Source: Kiritimatiellia bacterium (GTDB lineage Bacteria > Verrucomicrobiota > Kiritimatiellia > RFP12 > UBA1067). Taken from it: a stretch of DNA of 8,237 nucleotides. The notes under the pieces were generated by a model. It worked only from the letters and a program-made list of their open reading frames with translations. It was not told where the DNA came from and did no database searches. Numbering within the stretch: position 1 is the first letter of the stretch; the number at the start of each line of letters is the position of its first letter. The position numbers were made by a program, and so were the translations under genes. This document shows positions 1 to 4,490 of the stretch, in pieces. The stretch spans positions 1 through 8,237 of the forward strand of contig JAFUDL010000128.1 in NCBI GenBank assembly GCA_017459225.1, given 5' to 3'.

Positions 1-775
1 ATAAACTGTCTGCCCCTTTATGATAAGGCTCTAATCCGTTCAACGCCCGTACCAGACAATGCCCAATACACTCCGCGAGGTTCACAGGCACAGCATTCCC
101 AATCTGCCTGTACTGCATCATAATCGATCCGGCAAACTCCCAGTCATCAGGAAACGTCTGTATCCGCGCATACTCCCTGACAGTCAACGGACGATTCTCT
201 TCAGGGTGGCATCTCTCCGTCTGGTTCTGCGCAAGCGCACAAGTTAGAGTCAGGCTGGGCGCATTCCACGACAGCCTTCTTGTCATTCCTGTTTTCCCGC
301 CGGGGAGATTGTAGCTCCCCTTCAAGTACGCCTTTTGGACTCTTACAGGCAAATCCCTCCAATATCCACCAGGTGGCACCATGGCGAGCACTCTCGCCTT
401 GCGCGGCGGATATTTCTGTCCGTCCGATTCAGGAACGTCCTGCCTGTACAGTTCGCCCGCCGTCAGCGCCTCGAGCCTCTCCATCAGCACAGTCGGGCCG
501 CCCCTCGCGCCCGCCGCCACCTTCAGCCACACGGCCCCCGCCCTCACCACCGCCAGTCCCGGCACCCTCCCCGATATTTCATACGTACCGTAATCTCGTT
601 TTTCATCCCCTTCGTCGCGCAGGACCTCCGCCAGTACGGGCCTCGGTCGGCAGACGCCTTCAAGGCAGCGTCTGACGGAGGATCGCCAACGCCCCTTCCA
701 TACGAGAAATGCCGCGCTGAAGCAGGCAAACACCACGAGAACAGTCCGAACAATGTTCTCGCACGGAGGCAGCAT
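1..775 (-). CDS. C5-cytosine DNA methyltransferase, C-terminal portion only (TRD plus motifs IX-X), runs off left edge
   Basis: The reverse strand has one open frame from an in-frame TGA at 889-887 to the window edge. It carries unmistakable m5C methyltransferase C-terminal sequence: MVPPGGYWRDLP (382-347), GGKTGMTRRLSWNAPSLTL in the target-recognition region (from about 301), motif IX RPLTVREYARIQTFPDDW (193-140) and motif X QYRQIGNAVPVNLA (115-74). In this family these parts read the target sequence and help form the SAM pocket. The catalytic half is missing: no motif I (FxGxGG), motif IV PCQ, motif VI ENV or motif VIII QRR is found upstream in any minus frame. The first ATG is at 775, without a Shine-Dalgarno, and the residues it opens look like an unrelated hydrophobic segment, so the true start is unknown. 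At least 28 residues follow motif X before the edge. It is most likely a 5'-truncated remnant of a restriction-modification gene. A split (M.AquI-like) or circularly permuted enzyme remains possible. The family is certain; the gene limits are not. Confidence 0.8.
   Translation of the reverse strand, partial: MLPPCENIVRTVLVVFACFSAAFLVWKGRWRSSVRRCLEGVCRPRPVLAEVLRDEGDEKRDYGTYEISGRVPGLAVVRAGAVWLKVAAGARGGPTVLMERLEALTAGELYRQDVPESDGQKYPPRKARVLAMVPPGGYWRDLPVRVQKAYLKGSYNLPGGKTGMTRRLSWNAPSLTLTCALAQNQTERCHPEENRPLTVREYARIQTFPDDWEFAGSIMMQYRQIGNAVPVNLAECIGHCLVRALNGLEPYHKGADSL
651..674. repeat. Imperfect palindrome inside the methyltransferase-fragment frame
   Basis: CAGACGC at 651-657 is the reverse complement of GCGTCTG at 668-674, with a 10-base centre that itself contains GCC/GGC complementarity. 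A looser outer arm follows: CCTCCGCCAG (near 626-635) is complementary to CTGACGGAGG (672-681) except at one position. It lies close to where recognisable methyltransferase sequence gives way to unrelated sequence, so it may mark the edge of an inserted or rearranged segment. Function is unknown. Confidence 0.35.
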
Positions 776-829
776 AGGCAACAAGAGACAACATATTGAA
801 TACGCCTCGCCAACCAATGCGACAAATGC

Positions 830-917
830 TAGGGCGCGCACCCCGTGCGCGCCGCAATGAACCGCCACCGCAGCATCAACGGCACATCATCGCGGACGGC
901 TCGGGGAGCCGTCCCTA
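830..917. repeat. REP/BIME-like element: two inverted hairpins of one consensus
   Basis: Two perfect hairpins with 9-bp stems and 3-base loops face each other. The left one, read on the plus strand from 830, is TAG-GG-CGCGCAC-CCC-GTGCGCG-CC-GC (stem arms 833-841 and 845-853). The right one, read on the minus strand from 917, is TAG-GG-ACGGCTC-CCC-GAGCCGT-CC-GC (arms 914-906 and 902-894). The foot TAG, the outer GG/CC pairs, the loop CCC and the trailing GC are identical, while the inner seven bases of each stem differ yet stay fully complementary. About 40 bases separate the hairpins. Opposed copies of a hairpin with a short conserved foot are the layout of bacterial REP pairs (BIMEs), whose feet often read GTAG; the right copy does read GTAG, the left CTAG. 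It could also act as a two-way transcription end, though there is no T tract. No RAYT transposase is in the window. Confidence 0.6.
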
Positions 918-1069
918 CCACGCCGCTCTCCCGTGCTGACACTTTCACTTAGTGCCGGACCTTTCGTTGATGCGCCTGATTGCGACCTCATACACTGGAC
1001 AAAGAATATCCTCAACAGCAAAACAAATAGCACGGCTCTGACGAGAAAGATTGTTAATATCTTAACCAT
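887..1069 (-). CDS. Doubtful 60-residue membrane ORF whose end reads through the hairpin repeat
   Basis: The ATG at 1069 opens MVKILTIFLVRAVLFVLLLRIFF..., one hydrophobic span (about residues 4-24) followed by a polar, basic tail. The final dozen or so codons come from the right REP-like hairpin (894-917), and the stop lies just beyond it. That makes the C-terminus look accidental. Upstream of the ATG is only a G-rich run (GGGCGGGG) rather than a clear Shine-Dalgarno. TATAAT overlaps the ATG, so a transcript starting from it would begin inside the ORF. It may be a real small membrane peptide disturbed by the repeat, or chance. I do not recognise a family. Confidence 0.22.
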   Translation of the reverse strand: MVKILTIFLVRAVLFVLLLRIFFVQCMRSQSGASTKGPALSESVSTGERRGRDGSPSRPR

Positions 1070-1114
1070 TATACCCGCCCCGCCCATTTCACAATTCTGA
1101 ATGACCGTCCTAAA

Positions 1115-1723
1115 TCAATGTTTGTTTGACTCCAAGGACTTCACATCAACAAACCCTGGCCAGAAATTAACTTCTAATCGATGATTGTTGTACCAATGGC
1201 AGAAGGACACACTATCTCCATTGTTCACGACCATCCAACGCCTCCCTGGTATTCTATACTCCCAAACGCAATCAAAATCCTCATCAAAAACATGTATCGT
1301 TGACCAATCGTAATATGGCCTAATTCCCTTTACCACCAGCAGGAACTGCTGTTGTCTTTTGTCGAGGCAAGCAGCGCACTGCAAAAAATGACTTAAGCCA
1401 GACGGATGCTCTGCCAGCACATTTCCACTACCTGCGTCACGAATCACAATGTTGTCGTCACAGCATTCTACAGTGACCTTCTTTCCGGAGAATGTAATTG
1501 GAGACGAACTCACTTCAGTTCTTCGAACTTCTTCTTTCCGAAAGTTCCAACGCGTCTCATTGTCTTCAACATGAGGCACCGCATCTTCCCGCCCCTCTTT
1601 GCTCGGAGGATTCCGCTCTTCGCATTCAAACGCAATCTCGTATGCCCGTTCTTTATAGTTCGCGCAGCCAACAAGCGTTACAACTAAAGAAACAATTACG
1701 CTACAACAGCCGATTCTTGCCAT
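1115..1723 (-). CDS. Predicted cysteine-rich lipoprotein, function unknown
   Basis: The product is 202 residues. I chose the ATG at 1723 because GAGGA lies 7 bases upstream; a longer start at 1744 would place that site inside the coding region. Residues 1-20 are a lipoprotein signal: MAR, a hydrophobic stretch, then the lipobox L17-V18-G19-C20, so the mature protein should be lipid-anchored at C20 with Ala at +2. The mature part has seven further cysteines (C34, C87, C88, C116, C119, C152, C175), unusual for this length and open to disulfides after export. An acidic stretch (about 34-70) precedes a beta-rich region. The stretch 142-160 (IHVFDEDFDCVWEYRIPG) resembles one strand pair of a beta-propeller blade, but the protein is too short for a propeller. 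Its base composition is clearly more A/T-rich than the genes from 2204 onward, which suggests a different origin. The family is not recognised. Confidence 0.75.
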   Translation of the reverse strand: MARIGCCSVIVSLVVTLVGCANYKERAYEIAFECEERNPPSKEGREDAVPHVEDNETRWNFRKEEVRRTEVSSSPITFSGKKVTVECCDDNIVIRDAGSGNVLAEHPSGLSHFLQCAACLDKRQQQFLLVVKGIRPYYDWSTIHVFDEDFDCVWEYRIPGRRWMVVNNGDSVSFCHWYNNHRLEVNFWPGFVDVKSLESNKH

Positions 1724-1730
1724 GGTGAAT

Positions 1731-1735
1731 TCCTC
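1731..1735 (-). promoter_or_regulatory. Ribosome binding site that fixes the lipoprotein start
   Basis: GAGGA on the minus strand, followed by 7 bases (ATTCACC) and the ATG at 1723. It overlaps the codons after the upstream in-frame ATG at 1744, which argues for the shorter protein. Confidence 0.6.
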
Positions 1736-1806
1736 ATTTATCATTGGTCATTTTTTCAGGACAGGCAAAATCAAAAACAATTCCCCCAACCAGCCATAGT
1801 GCCCCT

Positions 1807-2103
1807 TTATAAACATTTCCAAGAAAACCAACCGGCGGCCATGCCGGAGAGGCGGGGGAGGCCGGACGGTCCGGCGAACGCAGGAAGGCGTCCGAAGAGG
1901 AGGAAGTCGAACAGCGTCGTGCTGTCCGCGCCGGGATCGAGCACGAGCGCGTCGTCCGGGCCGGCGGTCATGGGCGACTGCACCGCCGCTAGCGCCGCAA
2001 CGGCAGCGTTCCTCAGCCGGCGGCGCCACGCGAAGCAGACGAGGCCGAACAGGCATATCGCCGCAAGGCAAGGCCACACCAGATGTAGAAGGAAACTTCC
2101 CAT
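1807..2103 (-). CDS. Small single-span membrane protein candidate, unknown family
   Basis: The ATG at 2103 gives 98 residues: a hydrophobic segment at about 4-26 (FLLHLVWPCLAAICLFGLVC), the basic cluster RRRLR at 27-31, then a moderately polar, Ala/Gly/Pro-rich tail. Basic residues straight after the span suggest an N-out, C-in anchor. Third codon positions are mostly G or C, as in the neighbouring genes, which supports coding. There is no Shine-Dalgarno, but a promoter-like sequence sits so close upstream that the transcript would start at or next to the ATG (leaderless). It begins about 100 bases beyond the esterase stop and ends 83 bases before the lipoprotein ATG. I do not recognise a homologue. 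An alternative frame here (about 1748-2191) reads as arginine-rich shadow sequence and is less likely. Confidence 0.45.
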   Translation of the reverse strand: MGSFLLHLVWPCLAAICLFGLVCFAWRRRLRNAAVAALAAVQSPMTAGPDDALVLDPGADSTTLFDFLLFGRLPAFAGPSGLPRLSGMAAGWFSWKCL

Positions 2104-2109
2104 GCACAC

Positions 2110-2138
2110 AGTATATCACATCGGCAGCGGCGAGACAA
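2110..2138 (-). promoter_or_regulatory. Sigma70-like promoter for the small membrane protein
   Basis: The minus strand reads TTGTCT (2138-2133, 4 of 6 matches to TTGACA), a 17-base spacer, then TATACT (2115-2110, 5 of 6 matches to TATAAT). A start 6-7 bases after the -10 falls at 2104-2103, on the ATG. It lies between the esterase gene and the left-hand genes, so it could give this block transcription independent of the upstream operon. It is predicted from sequence only. Confidence 0.35.
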
Positions 2139-2173
2139 CTACGGCCAACGAATCGGAAGAACGTCGGGCGCAT

Positions 2174-2194
2174 CTGCTGAGGATTCCTCACCAG
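2174..2194 (-). terminator. Hairpin 10 bases after the esterase stop, no U tract
   Basis: The sequence CTG-c-TGAGG-att-CCTCA-c-CAG forms an 8-bp stem with one internal mismatch and a 3-base loop. It sits just downstream of the TAG of the CE15 gene, where an operon end or a 3' stabilising hairpin would be expected. The minus strand after it (ATGCGCCCGACG) is not T-rich, so it is not a standard intrinsic terminator. Confidence 0.25.
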
Positions 2195-2203
2195 ATTGCA
2201 ACG

Positions 2204-3517
2204 CTAGTCCTTGAGCGTGTCGCAGAAGTCCATCAGCCACGTCCAGTCGTGCGCGGAGTATCCGTGGCCCTCGGTGCGCCGCACAAAGGCGAGATCCTCG
2301 CCGATGCAGGCGGTGGAGTAGTCGGCCGGATACGGCACGTCGGGAAGGCCCTTCTTGCCGAGGAAGGTCCATGCGGGCGACGCGGCCCGACACGCCAGGT
2401 ACTCGCCCTCCGGGTCGAACCACTGGACGTCGAACCCCTGCACGAACAGCTTGCGCGGCGCGATCGAGGCAAGGAGAAGATGCTGGTCGAACGTGAGCAG
2501 CTTCGCGGGATCCTTCTCATACTTCTTGTACGCAGGGCAGTACCAGTGGCGGAAGCTGCGCATCTCGGTGGCAACGTTCTCGCCCCAGTCGCGCTTGGCG
2601 AGCGGACACCCCCCGCCGCCCGTCTGGTTTGGCACGCACGCCGCAAAGCGCTCGTCGCGCGCGGCCGCGAGCAGGGCGGTCTTTCCAAGGCGGGAATAGC
2701 CTGCCGCAATGGCCTTCTTCGCGTCGAGCTCCGGAATCTTGAGAGCGAGGTCGAGTCCGCGCGAAAGCGCCCACGCCCAGGCGCCGATCGAAGTGGTGTT
2801 GTCGTCGCGCGCGGGGTCACGCTTAGGCCAGAGGTCGAAGACGCCCGACCACGGCGACGGGCTTCCGGCGGGAACCGTTCCGTCGGCGCGCGGGCTGACG
2901 TCGGGCGAGACCTGCGCATAGCACGCCGTGACGAGCGCGTACCCGCGCGCGAGGATCATGTGCGCCGGAAACACGAACTCCACGCTGTTCATGTCCTCGT
3001 ACCTTCCGCGCAGATCCTCCACGCACTTGTGCGCGGGGCGCAGCGCGATCCACATGTCGGGCGTGACCACCTGCTTGTCGCGGATGAGCTCGTAGTTGCC
3101 GCCGTAGTTGAGGAAGATAATTGGCAGGGCCGGTTTCTTGGCCCAGCGCGGCAACAGCACCAGCCAGTCGATTGCAGGGCCGCTCTTGTCGGCCTTGAAC
3201 CACATGCGGTACTGGCGGCGTATTCCGAAGCCGGCGAGCGTAACGCCCTCCTCCACCTTCTCAATCACAACCGTCTCTGGCGCGGGCGGCTCCTGGCCGA
3301 ACATCTCCTTCGCGAAGATTCCGAGTATCTCGCGCCGCCTGCGCGCCCAATCCGCAGGCGTCGCCACCTTCGTGCCGTCCACGAACGTGAGCGGATCCTC
3401 AAGCGTGTACGGCGCGATCTTCGACTTGTCGTAGTTCGGCTTCCAGTAGTCGGGACGCGCGGCCCACACGCCGGCGAACGCAGCCGCGACGACAGATGCA
3501 AAAAGAATCTTCTTCAT
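2204..3517 (-). CDS. Secreted CE15-type glucuronoyl esterase (alpha/beta hydrolase)
   Basis: CE15 enzymes cut the ester between lignin alcohols and the (4-O-methyl)glucuronic acid of xylan. The product is 437 residues. The N-terminus MKK, a hydrophobic run and VWA at 17-19 form a Sec signal peptide, so it should be exported. The nucleophile motif is GYSRLGK (273-279, Ser275), matching the family's GxSRxGK including the oxyanion-side Arg. DERFAACVPNQTGGGG follows, then HWY (324-326), FDQHLLLASIAPRK (343-356), and EGHGYSAHDW with the likely catalytic His418. The usual acid sits 23 residues after the Ser in characterised CE15s; here that position is Gln298. D363 or D368 in the GFDVQWFDPEGE stretch could supply the acid, as in bacterial members with an acid at the alternative site. 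AAGGAA lies 7 bases before the ATG. The gene starts 21 bases after the HAD phosphatase gene, so co-transcription is likely. A related acetyl-xylan esterase activity cannot be excluded. Confidence 0.85.
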   Translation of the reverse strand: MKKILFASVVAAAFAGVWAARPDYWKPNYDKSKIAPYTLEDPLTFVDGTKVATPADWARRRREILGIFAKEMFGQEPPAPETVVIEKVEEGVTLAGFGIRRQYRMWFKADKSGPAIDWLVLLPRWAKKPALPIIFLNYGGNYELIRDKQVVTPDMWIALRPAHKCVEDLRGRYEDMNSVEFVFPAHMILARGYALVTACYAQVSPDVSPRADGTVPAGSPSPWSGVFDLWPKRDPARDDNTTSIGAWAWALSRGLDLALKIPELDAKKAIAAGYSRLGKTALLAAARDERFAACVPNQTGGGGCPLAKRDWGENVATEMRSFRHWYCPAYKKYEKDPAKLLTFDQHLLLASIAPRKLFVQGFDVQWFDPEGEYLACRAASPAWTFLGKKGLPDVPYPADYSTACIGEDLAFVRRTEGHGYSAHDWTWLMDFCDTLKD

Positions 3518-3538
3518 TTTACAGTTCCTTTCATTCGT

Positions 3539-4420
3539 TCATTCGCCAACCACGACCGCCTGATCCACTCTTCTGAAGAGACCTTCGAAGCCCGGCTTCT
3601 CCTTGCCGCCGTTGATCATAAGGGCAAATCCCTTCGCGCCCCCCGGCAGCGGCTGCGACACGATGTAGCGCAGAAACGCGCCGTCAGTCGAGTAGCTGTT
3701 GCCAAAGCCCGCCACGGCAACTCCGTTCGGACGCGAGAGCAGCAGCATGCGCACGTTCTCCACCTTTCCCTCGCCGTAGGGCACCGGATGGACCACCTTC
3801 GTGGTCATCCTTCCGCCCTCCACCTCCACGCGTATCGCCCTCACGCGGCTCGGCGACACTCCCAGCGACTTCGCGGTCGACTTCACGTACACCTCCGGGC
3901 TCGCGCTCACCACGTAGTTCTCCACGCCCGCCTTTTCAAGCGCGCGCCAAATCGCCATCGACGACGCGAAGTACCACTTCCTGTACACGCTCTCCACCTT
4001 CGCCTCGCAGAAGCGCACAATCGCGCGCTCCTCAACGCCCTCGTACACCTGGGCGTTGTATGGCCAGGCGAGCCAGCGGCCGATCGCGTTCATGCGCGGA
4101 TAGTCCACGTCGCGGTACTGCAGCCAGCCCTTCTCGCCGGAATAAACCGGCGAGAGGCCGGCCTTGATCGTCTCCTCCATGAGGCCGGCGAACTTCTGCC
4201 TGCCGTCCTCCTCAAGGCCCTCGGTGATGTCGCCCTTCAGGATCGTGCCGTCGAAGTCCCAGAACGCCATCGGCTTGGCATCGGGCTTCACGGCCTTGAT
4301 CTTCGCCACGTTCGCGAGCACCTCAGCCACGACGCCGTCCACATGCGCCTCCGGCCCGGCCGCCGCGAACGCGGCAGCCGCAGCAATCCCCATCATAAAC
4401 AAAAATCCTATTCTTCCCAT
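3539..4420 (-). CDS. Exported HAD-superfamily phosphatase (phosphoserine-phosphatase-like)
   Basis: From the ATG at 4420 the product is 293 residues. GGAGG lies 6 bases upstream, so I prefer this start to the in-frame codon at 4462. Residues 1-22 (MGRIGFLFMMG then an alanine-rich run) form a signal peptide. HAD motif I is WDFDGT (54-59), with nucleophile D55 and acid/base D57. Motif II is VVSASP with S172, and motif III is probably K219 (GEGK). Motif IV is AGFGNSYSTD (237-246), where the usual GDG-D reads GFGNS-D246, a variant familiar from secreted or uncharacterised HAD phosphatases. Residues about 62-165 form a helical cap. It should hydrolyse phosphomonoesters outside the cytoplasm; the substrate is unknown. 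It lies 70 bases after proS and 21 before the CE15 esterase, so it pairs naturally with the esterase in an exported-enzyme segment. Confidence 0.82.
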   Translation of the reverse strand: MGRIGFLFMMGIAAAAAFAAAGPEAHVDGVVAEVLANVAKIKAVKPDAKPMAFWDFDGTILKGDITEGLEEDGRQKFAGLMEETIKAGLSPVYSGEKGWLQYRDVDYPRMNAIGRWLAWPYNAQVYEGVEERAIVRFCEAKVESVYRKWYFASSMAIWRALEKAGVENYVVSASPEVYVKSTAKSLGVSPSRVRAIRVEVEGGRMTTKVVHPVPYGEGKVENVRMLLLSRPNGVAVAGFGNSYSTDGAFLRYIVSQPLPGGAKGFALMINGGKEKPGFEGLFRRVDQAVVVGE

Positions 4421-4452
4421 GAACCGCCTCCGTTCTGATTGCCCAATGCCTG

Positions 4453-4490
4453 GCGCCTGCAAGGCGCGTCGCCGCTGCAGCGAGCGCTCG
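4453..4490. other. Hairpin and palindrome in the proS-phosphatase gap
   Basis: Two self-complementary sites lie in the 70-base gap after proS: GCGCCT-gca-AGGCGC (4453-4467, 6-bp stem) and the perfect 10-base palindrome CGAGCGCTCG (4481-4490), which touches the proS stop codon. Neither has a T tract on the transcribed strand. They could attenuate or stabilise the transcript between proS and the exported-enzyme genes. No convincing promoter is visible in the gap. Confidence 0.3.

Noticed and set aside
280..799. Overlapping plus-strand frames of 131, 154 and 70 codons
   Set aside because: They are antisense to the clear methyltransferase sequence and very proline/arginine-rich.
544..857. Two short minus-strand frames (93 and 65 codons) over the methyltransferase-fragment region
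   Set aside because: They are in other frames from the methyltransferase sequence, have no methyltransferase motifs, and read as arginine- and serine-rich shadow sequence.
1068..1073. Perfect TATAAT on the minus strand as a promoter
   Set aside because: No -35 hexamer at 16-18 bases; the best partial match (TTGTGA) is only 15 bases away, and the site overlaps an ATG. It is too weak to call.
1861..1876. GCCGGACGGTCCGGC palindrome as another REP copy
   Set aside because: It lacks the TAG foot, the CCC loop and the GC tail of the element at 830-917, and lies inside the candidate small-protein frame.
1748..2191. 147-codon minus-strand frame
   Set aside because: It overlaps the more plausible 98-codon membrane protein in another frame, and its middle is an arginine-rich run typical of a shadow frame.
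1799..4438. 879-codon plus-strand open frame
   Set aside because: It is antisense to the esterase and the phosphatase, both with clear motifs. Its translation is Arg/His/Leu/Val-rich low-sense sequence, a common result of GC-rich third positions.
4421..4490. Promoter ahead of the exported phosphatase
   Set aside because: TTGCAG with a 17-base spacer leads only to ATCAGA, a poor -10. Read-through from proS explains expression as well.
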